Shown: piece after piece, positions 34,801 through 41,769 of the stretch
Layout: each line of letters starts with the position of its first letter
How positions within the stretch are numbered: the first letter of the stretch is position 1
NCBI RefSeq assembly: GCF_006636205.1
Contig: NZ_VIGB01000003.1
Location: 372,001-436,000, forward strand
Length of the DNA: 64,000 nt
Reading direction: 5' to 3'
Source of the DNA: Kitasatospora acidiphila
GTDB taxonomy: Bacteria; Actinomycetota; Actinomycetes; Streptomycetales; Streptomycetaceae
Position numbers and translations under genes: made by a program
Notes under the pieces: generated by a model
The model's input: the letters and a program-made list of their open reading frames with translations, nothing else
Told to the model about the DNA's origin: nothing
The model's database searches: none

Positions 34801-37800
34801 GTCGGCCTGATCCGCGCCACCCTGAGCGTCCACCACGGTGTCATCCCGCCCAACGTCGACTTCCGCACCCTCAACCCGCACATAGCCGCCGACCCGACTC
34901 CCTTCTACATCCCCACCACCGCCCGCAGTTGGCCCGCCGACCGTCCCCGGGTGGCGGCGGTCAGCAGCTTCGGCATCGGCGGCACGAACGCCCATGTGGT
35001 GCTGGAGGCGGTCACACCGACGGTCCGGGAGCCCGGCGCCACCGCGGCGGCCCCACCCGGCTGCCTCGTACTGTCCGGCAGCAGTGCGGCTGCCGTGCGG
35101 ACCGACGCCGCACGCATCGCCGACTACCTGACTGCCCGCCCCGAGGCCTACGACGAGGTGGTGCGGCACCTGCAGGCCGGCCGATCGGCCCGACGGTGGC
35201 GCCTGGCGGCGGTCTGCCCTGACGCGTCGGCCGCGGTCCGGTGGTTGCGCACAGCCGTACCGGTCGCGCCGGTGGGACCGGACGAGGTGTCCGTGCCGGC
35301 GGCTGGTCGTACGGCGGACGAGTTGGCCGCCGCCTGGGTGGACGGGTGCGACATCGACTGGCCGCAGGGTCCGGCGCAGGCGCCGTGGGACTTTCCCCCG
35401 CCGGCCTTCGAGTTGGCGGACTACGACTTCGAGCGTGCCACGGCCATGGCGGTCGACCCCGAACCGGTCGCCGCCGAAGGTCCGCAGCGGCTCGCGGAGT
35501 GCGACTGGCTGAGCCAGCCGCACTGGGTACGGCTGCGCCGCGCGGGCACCGCGAGCAGCGCCCGCAGCTCGGCGGTGCTGGTGGTGGTCACGGACGGCCC
35601 GGCGCCCGCTGCGGCGATCCGGGTGTTCGAGACGGCCTACGCCCGGGTCGTGCAGGTCATCGCGGCAGACGCCTTCGCCCGGCGCGGGGACGGCGTCTTC
35701 GAGGTCGATGCGGCCGATCCCGCCTCGTTGCTCCAACTGCTCGACGCCGTCACCGCGCAGGCAGGACAGGGGGGTGTCGACTGGCTGCACGCGCTGCCCC
35801 TGGGCATGGCGGGCCCGGTCACCGGGCGCTCCTTGGAGCAGGCCCGCTGGGCGTGCGTCGACGCGCCTGCCGCCCTCGTCCAGGCGCTGGCCGGGATGCC
35901 GGGAGCGCTCCGACCGCGCCTGTGGTGGCTGTCGTACGGAGCCAGGCCCGTCGAAGGAGCCGTCGAGCGACCGGAGTCGGGCCTGCTCACCGGGATCAGC
36001 GAGGTCGCTCCGCAGGAGACCCCCGTGGACGGTCGCTGGGTGGATCTGCCGAGCGCCGCCCTGGCCGACTGGGCGGCGGCACTGACCGCCCTGCTCACCG
36101 GGGACGGCGCCGGGCGCCCCAGGCAGCTGGCCCTGCGGCAGGGGTACTGGTGGCAGCAGGTCGTCTCGCCGGTGGCCTTGGACGAGGCCGCTGCTCCGGT
36201 GATCCCGCGCGGGGACGGCGTCCACCTGGTGCTGGGCGGTACCGGCGGTATCGGCGCGAGCGTGGCGGCCTGGCTGCTGGAGCAGACCGAGGGCCGGGTC
36301 CTGCTGCTGGCCAGACGGCCGCGACTGCCGGCCCGACTGGCCGGCTGGGCGGACCGGGTGGACCTGGTCGAGGGGGATCTCGCCCACGACGCCGGGGTGG
36401 CGGACATCCTGCGGCGGGTGGGCGGCCGCACCGCGCGGCTCGACACTGTGGTCCACGCCGCCGGTGTCGGCACCGGCGGCATGATCGTCCGACGCGACGC
36501 CGCAGCGACGAGCCAGGCGGCCAAGCTCAATGGCGCGCTGCTGGTCGAGCGGCTGATCGAGCGGTACGCACCGGCGCTCGCGGTCTACTGCTCCTCCATG
36601 TCGGCCCTGCTGGGCGGGGTCGGCCAGCTCGACTACGCCGCTGCCAACGGCCTGCTCGACGGCTTCGCCCACCACCGGCCCGGCGGCACCGGGACGGGTC
36701 CGCAAGCCACCGTGCGGCTCGGCATCGACTGGGACGTGTGGCGCCAGACGGGCATGGCCGTGCGGGTGCCGTCCACGGATGCCCGCCACCAAGCCCATCT
36801 GGCGACCGGCTTGACGGTCGACGAGGGGAAGCGGGTGTTCGCCCGGGCCGTAGCTCTCCAGCTCCCCCAACTCCTGGTCTCCACCACGGACATCGAGGAA
36901 TCCCGGGTGTTCTACACCGCGCCCGCCCCGGCTCCGGCCCCGCAGCCCGCCACGGCGGCCGAGGATGCCCTCTCCCCCGCCGCCCTCCTCACCGGCCGGC
37001 TCTGCGAGTGGCTGGGCGTCGACCGGATCGATCCGGATGCCGCCCTGTACGACCTGGGCGCCGATTCACTGACCATGCTCGACCTGATCGGCTCGGTCAA
37101 ACAGCACTTCGGGGTCGAGCTGGAACTGTCCCGACTGAGCCACCAAGTTTCCGTCAACGAGATCCTGACCCGGCTCGACGAGGCCGCGCCGCGCGGGGCG
37201 GGCGAGTCGGACGACGTGACGGTGGAGATCTGGCAGGAGGGTACCGGGCGCGACGTGCTGTGCCTGGTGCACCCGGTCGGTGGCGACATCCAGGCCTACC
37301 GCTCACTGGTGTCCGCGCTCGACCGGCGGCTGACCGTCTGCCTCATCGCCGACCCCGCTCTGCGCCGGACCGGCCCGCACCAACCCGCCCCACCCGCCTG
37401 GTCGTTGGCCGAGCGTGCCCGCCGCTACCACGCCGCTCTGCGCGATCACTTCTCCGACGGCGTGCAGCGCTTGTACCTGGCGGGCTGGTCCTTCGGCGCC
37501 TGGACGGCGATGGGAATGGCGGCCGAGGCGGAGGCAGCCGGCCGACCGGCGCGGGGGCTCTACCTGCTCGACCCTCCCGCACCCGGCTCGGGGCCGCTGT
37601 TCCAGGGCTACGACGAGGCGCAGCTCGAAGCGGTGTTCGCCCACGAACTCGGCGACGGTGGCGCCGCGTTCACCGATGAGGCGAGGGCCTACGCCGACCG
37701 GCTCGCGCAGTGCTGCCGGGCCAACCTGGCGAGCATGGCCGACCATGAGCTGCCGCAGCTGTCCGCCACGCCGGGCCGGTTGTGGCTGGCGGAGCAGCCG

Positions 37801-37986
37801 GTGGCGGGGCTGCCGCGACAGGGCACGCCGGACGATCAACTGTCCCTGTGGGAACGGCACTTCCCGGCAGCGGGCAGTCGGCACCGGCTCGCCACCACCC
37901 ACTACGGCGTCGTCCGCCCGCCGTACGTGCACGCGGTGACGGCCGCGATCAACGCGGCTCTGGACGAGGTACCCGAGTCCTCATGA
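28804..37986 (+). CDS. hybrid NRPS/PKS megasynthase, A-PCP-C-A-PCP-KS-KR-ACP-TE
   Basis: The 3060-residue protein begins directly with an A domain (TSGTTGLPKG at about 159, NANGK at about 493), so it can load its own starter. Next come PCP (GGDSL, 550), C (HHIAVDG, 739), A (TSGSTGTPKG, 1209; NHYGPTET, 1353), PCP (GASSL, 1596), KS (Cys in AACASSL near 1817; HGTGTRLGDP; KSQIGHLGAAAG), KR (GGTGGIG, 2478; Ser/Tyr/Asn in SSMSALLGG...DYAAAN, 2595-2614), ACP (GADSL, 2751) and TE (GWSFGA, 2895). No acyltransferase lies between KS and KR. Hand-read codes are D-A-F-F-L-G-V-T-F-K (aliphatic, Ile/Val type) and D-V-Q-F-V-A-H-V-V-K (very close to proline). Predicted product: an aliphatic residue joined to proline, extended by two carbons and ketoreduced. 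No methyltransferase or epimerase domain is seen. Confidence 0.95.
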   Translation: MMRTTTEPVAVPPVTGLAQGVHAWALRTPGALALADGDRLLDYAALDAAGAAVADGLRRSGVRPGQAVAVHLPRSWQLVCAMLGIIRLGAMVVPLDAQSPPERRRHILTDSGAVALIHAATAPEGLPDGVRALPLAALLAHRAAPEAPFTGSPVSFLFYTSGTTGLPKGVEVTESGVLRLARPGYIDLEQGARYSCMSNPAFDALNFEVWAPLLTGGCCVILADADVQTPERLAAAVLRERIDTLFVTVALFNAVVDAVPDCFAGVGQVLVGGEQLNARVIRRWYRHNADSPTRLHNVYGPTETATFALCHPIPRDFGADVVPIGRPLPDTRAVLVAAGSERQAAPGEVAELHLAGAGLAAGYRNLPEETARRFVRLPWYDDGRELHYRTGDLVRADADGVVEYVGRADRQVKVRGFRIEPGELERQIVKHPAVRQAYVCTRRDDEYGPNELLAYLVPDGELTFEEFDRHLASGLPAYMRPHHLYLLDALPLNANGKVDQAALLDRDDQPWRPTTGTGPAATAWQREVLELVAQVLGIPDPRLDDGWTTVGGDSLKALRLRFEVRRRWDCDLPQSSVLRGDFASLAEAVAAARAGGQAQYPVPAGPTLARTAPATSEQQRLWLFQQRSPRSRAYDVTCAVRIDGPVDAAALRQSLRRLVVQHPALRTGFEATPEGLRQTVGEPYDPWTDPGTATPDDERGRRAFADEFFALPFDLSRPRMLRTCWLPQDGGGVLLLHLHHIAVDGWSLNVLFRDLSAGYEHALSGEHEPHQVQPALTPLDYARWQAEWSTHPGYRAQRAELHAHYAGLGEAAEPLQPSPAHPSLEGRLLHTTLDVVRRSHIDRLCAELGLTRFQLLLGVFAWSLYAVTGRTRLRVATPVANRPLREFEASVGMFANTVLLPLTLTPGEELRGQLRCLGAAVHEVLDRQDVMLSDVLADLGPAAGSSPFDVLFVQENTDFGALALPSCAARPLWWAPAEAKCPMTLFVVERDGDLDCLWEYAADHFDAAQVEAMAGLFRRGLDLLAADEPVTVAELAAPYRDSLPQHGDGPASELTYRTVAEGFARQVARTPAADALNDGLRTLSYAELDAHAAALAAELRSAYPAPEVDDRPRRVALYFEPCVEHVVALLALARLNLTIVPLDPSYPPHLLRLILEQAQPLCVLLPPGGEAAFDAVDPGGVTRHPVTLAPVHRPVPALPPHDGTRPLYTLFTSGSTGTPKGVQVSDRTLCNLLQWQAQAGGLGAPAVTQQFSMLSFDVSFQEIFGTLCGGGCLHLVRPGWRQDGPALLAQLESAGVERVFMPYVALQLLAEHAVHLGRYPTRLREVVTAGEQLVCTQAIRRWFAGLSGARLFNHYGPTETHVVSSLCLEGDPARWPDRPAIGRPVAGAVLRVVDEAGRAVPADCPGDLLIGGTMAERCYLGEGAPFDERFVELPGLGLFYRSGDRARFDRQGLLHYLGRDDQQVKLSGHRLELGEIEVALLRHPEIVNAVVARDGKLLVACFQSRGQTPTAGELTAHLGALLPAHVRVDRFRRLEALPRTPSGKLDRAGALRSPGEELRGRAGGTPVLSEREARLAEAFEAVTGAAITPDQSFFDAGASSLTLMRYHLYCTMELGLRFTVAELFEHVTVRRLARFLDGPVRSTGSTVDATGVQADAVAGDEPIAIIGMAARLPGAPDLAAFWELVSAAGRGIEHFDAADGLVGARSQLDGLLAFDPDHFGISRYDARLMDPQQRHLLMACTQALAHAGIHDPSSGPRVGLIAGAGENTYFQSMLREADPRWLPDGFRLALHHEKDFLATKAAYHLGLTGPAFTAQAACASSLVAVHLAAGLLRQGDAEVMLAAGVLADPTLTGGYHYQPQHIFSVDGHCRPFSDDATGTIGASGVGVVVLKPLRLARRDGDTVYAVITGSALNNDGSDKLSYSAPSLAGQREVIRAALRRSGRTGADLAYVEAHGTGTRLGDPVEVDALRQAFDIAESGRCALTSVKSQIGHLGAAAGVVGLIRATLSVHHGVIPPNVDFRTLNPHIAADPTPFYIPTTARSWPADRPRVAAVSSFGIGGTNAHVVLEAVTPTVREPGATAAAPPGCLVLSGSSAAAVRTDAARIADYLTARPEAYDEVVRHLQAGRSARRWRLAAVCPDASAAVRWLRTAVPVAPVGPDEVSVPAAGRTADELAAAWVDGCDIDWPQGPAQAPWDFPPPAFELADYDFERATAMAVDPEPVAAEGPQRLAECDWLSQPHWVRLRRAGTASSARSSAVLVVVTDGPAPAAAIRVFETAYARVVQVIAADAFARRGDGVFEVDAADPASLLQLLDAVTAQAGQGGVDWLHALPLGMAGPVTGRSLEQARWACVDAPAALVQALAGMPGALRPRLWWLSYGARPVEGAVERPESGLLTGISEVAPQETPVDGRWVDLPSAALADWAAALTALLTGDGAGRPRQLALRQGYWWQQVVSPVALDEAAAPVIPRGDGVHLVLGGTGGIGASVAAWLLEQTEGRVLLLARRPRLPARLAGWADRVDLVEGDLAHDAGVADILRRVGGRTARLDTVVHAAGVGTGGMIVRRDAAATSQAAKLNGALLVERLIERYAPALAVYCSSMSALLGGVGQLDYAAANGLLDGFAHHRPGGTGTGPQATVRLGIDWDVWRQTGMAVRVPSTDARHQAHLATGLTVDEGKRVFARAVALQLPQLLVSTTDIEESRVFYTAPAPAPAPQPATAAEDALSPAALLTGRLCEWLGVDRIDPDAALYDLGADSLTMLDLIGSVKQHFGVELELSRLSHQVSVNEILTRLDEAAPRGAGESDDVTVEIWQEGTGRDVLCLVHPVGGDIQAYRSLVSALDRRLTVCLIADPALRRTGPHQPAPPAWSLAERARRYHAALRDHFSDGVQRLYLAGWSFGAWTAMGMAAEAEAAGRPARGLYLLDPPAPGSGPLFQGYDEAQLEAVFAHELGDGGAAFTDEARAYADRLAQCCRANLASMADHELPQLSATPGRLWLAEQPVAGLPRQGTPDDQLSLWERHFPAAGSRHRLATTHYGVVRPPYVHAVTAAINAALDEVPESS

Positions 37987-38063
37987 GACCTCGGCCCACC
38001 GTCCGCACCTGCCCCGCCCGGCCGTCACCGGCCGCCCCAGCATCGAAAGGCGCACTGCCGTGA
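37983..38063 (+). CDS. 26-codon micro-ORF bridging the megasynthase and GSCFA genes
   Basis: ATG at 37983 overlaps the megasynthase stop as ATGA, and its own stop overlaps the GSCFA start as GTGA. The predicted peptide is MRPRPTVRTCPARPSPA followed by APASKGALP, basic and Pro-rich. It may serve only to carry ribosomes across the gap (translational coupling) or may be a chance frame; a real peptide product is not shown. Confidence 0.35.
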   Translation: MRPRPTVRTCPARPSPAAPASKGALP

Positions 38064-39109
38064 GCCACGCAAACCCGTACCGGTCACTGCCGGTTCGCTC
38101 CTTCTGGCGCCCTGCCGTGGCCGAGCCCGACCCGCTCGCCATCGAGGGCCTCTGGACGCCGAAGTTCGCCCTCGGCCAGGACGATCCCGTCCTGACCGCC
38201 GGCTCCTGCTTCGCCGCCCACCTCGGTCGCGCCCTGCTGGAGCGCGGCATGAACTGGTACGACGCCGAACCGGCCCCTCCCGGGCTGACCGGGGAGCAGC
38301 GGAGGAGCCGCCAGTACGGCCTGTTCTCGTTCCGCACCGGCAACATCTACACACCCGCCGTCCTGCACCAGTGGCTGTCCTGGGCCTTCGGCCACACCGC
38401 CGCGCCCCGCACGGCCTGGTTGGAGGCCGGCCGGTACCACGACCCCTACCGCCCGGCCGTCGAACCGGACGGCTGGGCGTCCGCGGAGGAGATGCTGGGC
38501 GCCCGGGAGGCGACCCTCGCCGCGATCCGCCGCGGCATCACCACGGCGAGCTGCCTGGTCTTCACCCTGGGGCTGACCGAGGCGTGGCGGGACCGCACCG
38601 ACGGCACGACGTACCCGGTCTGCCCCGGCACCGTGCGGGGCACGTTCGACGCCGAGCGGCATGTCTTCCACCACGCCGCCTTCGACGAGGTGCACCGCGA
38701 CCTGGTCGCGGCCATCGCCGTGGCCCGCGCGGCCAATCCGGACCTGCGGATCCTGCTCACGGTCTCGCCGGTCCCGCTGACCGCGACTGCGACCGGTGAG
38801 CACGTGCTGAGCGCCAACAGCCACTCCAAGTCCGTCCTGCGCGCCGTCGCCGGGCAGCTGGCACGGGACCACGCACACGTCGACTACTTCCCGTCGTACG
38901 AGCTCGTCACCGGGGCTCCCTTCAAGGGCTCCTGGTACGAGCCGAATCTGCGGACCGTCACACCCGAGGGCGTCGACTTCGTCCTGCACCACTTCCTGGC
39001 CGCGTTCGGCGGGCCCGGCCCCGGGCCGCGACCGTCACTGACCCCCACCGCAGGACCGGGAGGAGACCCCTGTGAAGACGCCGTCCTCGACTACTACCGC
39101 TCCCGCTAG
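38060..39109 (+). CDS. GSCFA-domain protein (SGNH-hydrolase-like)
   Basis: The 349-residue protein has the family-naming motif TAGSCFAAHLGRAL near residue 46, then YGLFSFRTGNIYTP, LVFTLGLTEAWRD and LLTVSPVPLTAT with SHSKSVLRA. GSCFA proteins are an SGNH/GDSL-like group of mostly unknown function, probably acyl-ester hydrolases or transferases. GTG 38060 is preceded by AAAGG. It follows the megasynthase with only the micro-ORF between, so it belongs to the cluster and could act on the released chain or on an acyl intermediate (inference). Confidence 0.85.
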   Translation: MSHANPYRSLPVRSFWRPAVAEPDPLAIEGLWTPKFALGQDDPVLTAGSCFAAHLGRALLERGMNWYDAEPAPPGLTGEQRRSRQYGLFSFRTGNIYTPAVLHQWLSWAFGHTAAPRTAWLEAGRYHDPYRPAVEPDGWASAEEMLGAREATLAAIRRGITTASCLVFTLGLTEAWRDRTDGTTYPVCPGTVRGTFDAERHVFHHAAFDEVHRDLVAAIAVARAANPDLRILLTVSPVPLTATATGEHVLSANSHSKSVLRAVAGQLARDHAHVDYFPSYELVTGAPFKGSWYEPNLRTVTPEGVDFVLHHFLAAFGGPGPGPRPSLTPTAGPGGDPCEDAVLDYYRSR

Positions 39110-39764
39110 GTTCCTGCTGCTCGGCGACTCGCACGCCGGCCCGATCGGACGGGCCGCTCGCGCCGCCGGCCTGCCCTTCGACGGCGGACCGCTCGGCGCC
39201 GGACGGGAGTTCACCGACGACTTCTTCGAACCACGGGACGCGGACGTCGTGTTCCGCAGCCCCGAGGCGGAGCAGCACTACCGCGGCTTCCTGCGCGGGT
39301 TGCAGGCGACGGAACTCGGAGCGGTCGCGGTGCCGGTGGTCTCGACCCTCGGGCTCAGCGCCCACTTCGTCGCCACGGCCGACAACTGGCAGATCTACCG
39401 GGGCCCGAACGGCCTGATGCCCGGCTTCCTGTCCAGCGCGCTGTTCGGCGACATCGTCCGCGCCTCGGTCCGCGCCGCGCTGGCCTTCTACCGCCACGCG
39501 CTCGGCCTGGGCCTGCGGGTGCTGGCCGTGATGCCGCCGCAGCGCGTACCGGCGCACGCCGACCCGCTGGTCTTCATGGCGGCGCAGGACGTCATCCGGG
39601 AGGCGCTGACCGGCCTCGGCGTCGAGATGGTCGATCTGCGGGCCCGGACGACCGACGAACACGGCTTCCAGCGGCCCGAGTTGTGCGAGCCCGACGACGC
39701 GATCCACGGCAATCTCGCCTTCGGCCGCCTGATCCTGGCCGAACTGCTGGAGCGCGGCCTGTAG
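39072..39764 (+). CDS. SGNH-like hydrolase/transferase in the NRPS/PKS cluster
   Basis: The 230-residue protein opens with RFLLLGDSHAGPIGRA, where GDSHAG resembles SGNH block I (the position of the nucleophilic Ser), and ends with DDAIHGNLAFGRLIL, resembling the C-terminal Asp-x-x-His block V. Middle segments FVATADNWQIYRG and VLAVMPPQRVP fit a flavodoxin-like SGNH fold. GTG 39072 has AGGAG 6-7 bases upstream and overlaps the GSCFA gene by 38 bp, showing tight coupling. The function may be acyl transfer or ester hydrolysis, probably in partnership with the GSCFA protein. Confidence 0.75.
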   Translation: MKTPSSTTTAPARFLLLGDSHAGPIGRAARAAGLPFDGGPLGAGREFTDDFFEPRDADVVFRSPEAEQHYRGFLRGLQATELGAVAVPVVSTLGLSAHFVATADNWQIYRGPNGLMPGFLSSALFGDIVRASVRAALAFYRHALGLGLRVLAVMPPQRVPAHADPLVFMAAQDVIREALTGLGVEMVDLRARTTDEHGFQRPELCEPDDAIHGNLAFGRLILAELLERGL

Positions 39765-39811
39765 TTCCGCCCTCCCGATCCCAATCCCCCCATCCCGCCC
39801 AGGAGGACCCC

Positions 39812-40684
39812 ATGGAGCAGTACGAACTCGACGCCGTCAAGCGGCTCACCACGAGGCCGGCGCGGAAGTACCGGACCATCGAGGTGAAGTCCCTCACGCC
39901 GGTCATCGGCGCCGAGGTGACCGGCGTCGACCTCTCGGAGGAACTGCCCGAGGAGCAGCTGGCAGAGCTCAAGTCCGCCTTCCTCGACCACCATGTGCTG
40001 GTGCTGCGCGACCAGATCATCACGCCCGAGGACCACAAGCGCTTCGCCGCCCACTTCGGCGAGCTCCGCCCCGTCAACCCGCCCCCGGTGGACGCCGATC
40101 CGTACATCCTGGAGATCAGCACCAGCCCGGAGGCCGAGAACGTGGCCGGCAACGGCTGGCACGCCGACGGCACCGCCGACGCCGAACCGTCCCTCGGGTC
40201 GATGCTCTACATCACCCGCATCCCGGAGGGCGGCAGCGGCGGCGACACCCTGTTCGCCAACATGCACCTGGCCTACGAGATGCTGTCGCCGACCATGCGG
40301 GAGCTGCTGGACGGCCTGACCGCCGTGCACGACGGCCGCATCGCCCTCCAGGGCTACACCCCGCCGGCCGACTACGTCATCCCCAAGAGCGAACACCCGC
40401 TGGTGGTGCGCCATCCGGAGACCGACCGCAAGGTCCTCTACGTCAACCGGGCCTACACCGACCGCATTCCGCAGCTGTCGGCCGAGGAGAGCAGGGCGCT
40501 GCTCGACCTGCTCTTCAAGGTCATATCCGAGCGCCCCATGCTGCACTGCCGCGTCCGCTGGACCCCCGACACGCTGGTCTTCTGGGACAACCGCTGCGTC
40601 CAGCACCACGCGACGTACGACTACCACCCCCTGACCCGCTACGGGCAGCGCGTGGCGATCAACGGCGGCCCGCTGAAGGGCTGA
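39812..40684 (+). CDS. TauD/TfdA-type Fe(II)/2-oxoglutarate dioxygenase
   Basis: The 290-residue enzyme has the 2-His-1-Asp iron site (GWHADGT, His near 117; distal His in CVQHHATYDY near 264) and the 2-oxoglutarate-binding Arg in RYGQRVAI. The N-terminal VKSLTPVIGAEVTGVDLSE and LVLRDQIITPEDHKRFA are standard TauD. AGGAGG lies 5 bases before the ATG. As the last gene of the rightward string it probably hydroxylates or desaturates an amino acid unit or the finished product; a role in sulfonate use is unlikely without partner genes. Confidence 0.92.
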   Translation: MEQYELDAVKRLTTRPARKYRTIEVKSLTPVIGAEVTGVDLSEELPEEQLAELKSAFLDHHVLVLRDQIITPEDHKRFAAHFGELRPVNPPPVDADPYILEISTSPEAENVAGNGWHADGTADAEPSLGSMLYITRIPEGGSGGDTLFANMHLAYEMLSPTMRELLDGLTAVHDGRIALQGYTPPADYVIPKSEHPLVVRHPETDRKVLYVNRAYTDRIPQLSAEESRALLDLLFKVISERPMLHCRVRWTPDTLVFWDNRCVQHHATYDYHPLTRYGQRVAINGGPLKG

Positions 40685-40718
40685 TGCCGCTCGGGCGGGT
40701 AGGGTCCGCCGCTCGCCG

Positions 40719-41468
40719 TCAGGCCGCTGCGACTCGGGCCAGGCTGTCGGCGAGGCCTTCGGCCAGCCGCGCGCCGACGTCCCTCGTCCTCGTCCGGTCC
40801 TGCTCCGCGTAGGCCCGGACGACGGCCCGGACCCGCGCGGCCGGGTACGTGGCGGCGTAGGCCACCGGGTCCGTGGCCGCCAACGCGCGCGCCACGGCCG
40901 GTGCGTTCGCCAGGGCGTTCGAGTCGGCGTGGGACCGCGCGTTGGCCTCGGTGTTCAGCTCGGCATAGCTCGCGCCGTACGCGGCGGCCTCGGCCTCACC
41001 GTAGCCGTTCGCCAACGCGTACGTGCCCGCCGCCGACGCGGCCGCGGCATGGGCGTCGGCATAGGGGTAGGCGTACTCGTACAGCTCCCGCAGCGCGGGC
41101 CCGAGGGCGGCGGTCCAGGCCGTCTCGCCGATCCGCTCGCCGTTGGACGCCCGCTCGTGCAGGTCCGCCACGGCAAGGTGGCGAGCGGGGACCCCGCCGC
41201 GCCGCTCGCTCGCCTCGACCAGGACCGGCCGCACGCTGAGGTGGTGCCAGTCATGGACGACGCTGAAGGGCACCTCCCCGTCCAGCCGCACCAGCTCACG
41301 GTGCATCCGGCGCACCCAGTCCCGCCCCGCGTCGGCTTCCATCGCCTCGAAGAGCGCCTCGCCCACGCTCCTGAGCCACTCGGGTCCGGCTGCAGGTCCG
41401 TCGGCGCCGAGGGAGGAGAGGAAGGCCTCGAACGTCTCCCGCTCCGTGGCGGCTTCAGGTGTGGTCAT
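40719..41468 (-). CDS. hypothetical protein with long Ala-rich periodic C-terminal half
   Basis: I do not recognise this 249-residue protein. Residues 1-120 are mixed and include RMHRELVRLDG and FSVVHDWHHLSVRPVLVEA. From about 125 to 225 Ala occurs at nearly every second to third place, mixed with Tyr, Asn, Asp and Glu (ADAHAAAASAAGTYALANG; EAEAAAYGASYAELNTEA). That pattern suggests a long amphipathic helix or helical repeat; it has no membrane or signal segment. AGGAG sits 8 bases before ATG 41468. It converges on the TauD gene with 34 bp between stops and is probably outside the cluster. Confidence 0.7.
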   Translation of the reverse strand: MTTPEAATERETFEAFLSSLGADGPAAGPEWLRSVGEALFEAMEADAGRDWVRRMHRELVRLDGEVPFSVVHDWHHLSVRPVLVEASERRGGVPARHLAVADLHERASNGERIGETAWTAALGPALRELYEYAYPYADAHAAAASAAGTYALANGYGEAEAAAYGASYAELNTEANARSHADSNALANAPAVARALAATDPVAYAATYPAARVRAVVRAYAEQDRTRTRDVGARLAEGLADSLARVAAA

Positions 41469-41769
41469 GGGTGCGACTCCTGGGCTGGTGTTCTGCGGAC
41501 CGACCCGGCACGTGCTGAGCCGTGGTCAACTGCCGGGGACGGGCGAGCCGATGATCACTTTATGATCCGAGCCGAGTTTTGTGGAGCCCCTGCCGCCCGG
41601 CGGGAGTCGGACCGACGAGTGCCGCACCTGCGCCTGTCGGGGCCGCGCCGACCCGACGGCCTCGCGGCTCAGTCGTCCCGTGGTGCCGGATCGGGCCAGG
41701 GCCGCGATGATCGGCCTGGAGAGCTTGTGCTCTGTCCCTTCCGGTCACCAGTCAGTCAGGAGGCCCCGG
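41469..41769 (+). promoter_or_regulatory. intergenic region with AT-rich palindrome and -10-like element
   Basis: The divergent region between the Ala-rich protein and DUF2252 genes holds GATCA-CTTTA-TGATC (41553-41567), which contains TATGAT, a good -10 match for the rightward gene. No clear -35 is seen. Nothing else is recognisable. The DUF2252 ribosome site is AGGAGG at 41758-41763. Confidence 0.35.

Noticed and set aside
35030..35480. Possible degenerate acyltransferase domain in the PKS module
   Set aside because: No GHSxG or other AT motif and too few residues; it reads as KS linker.
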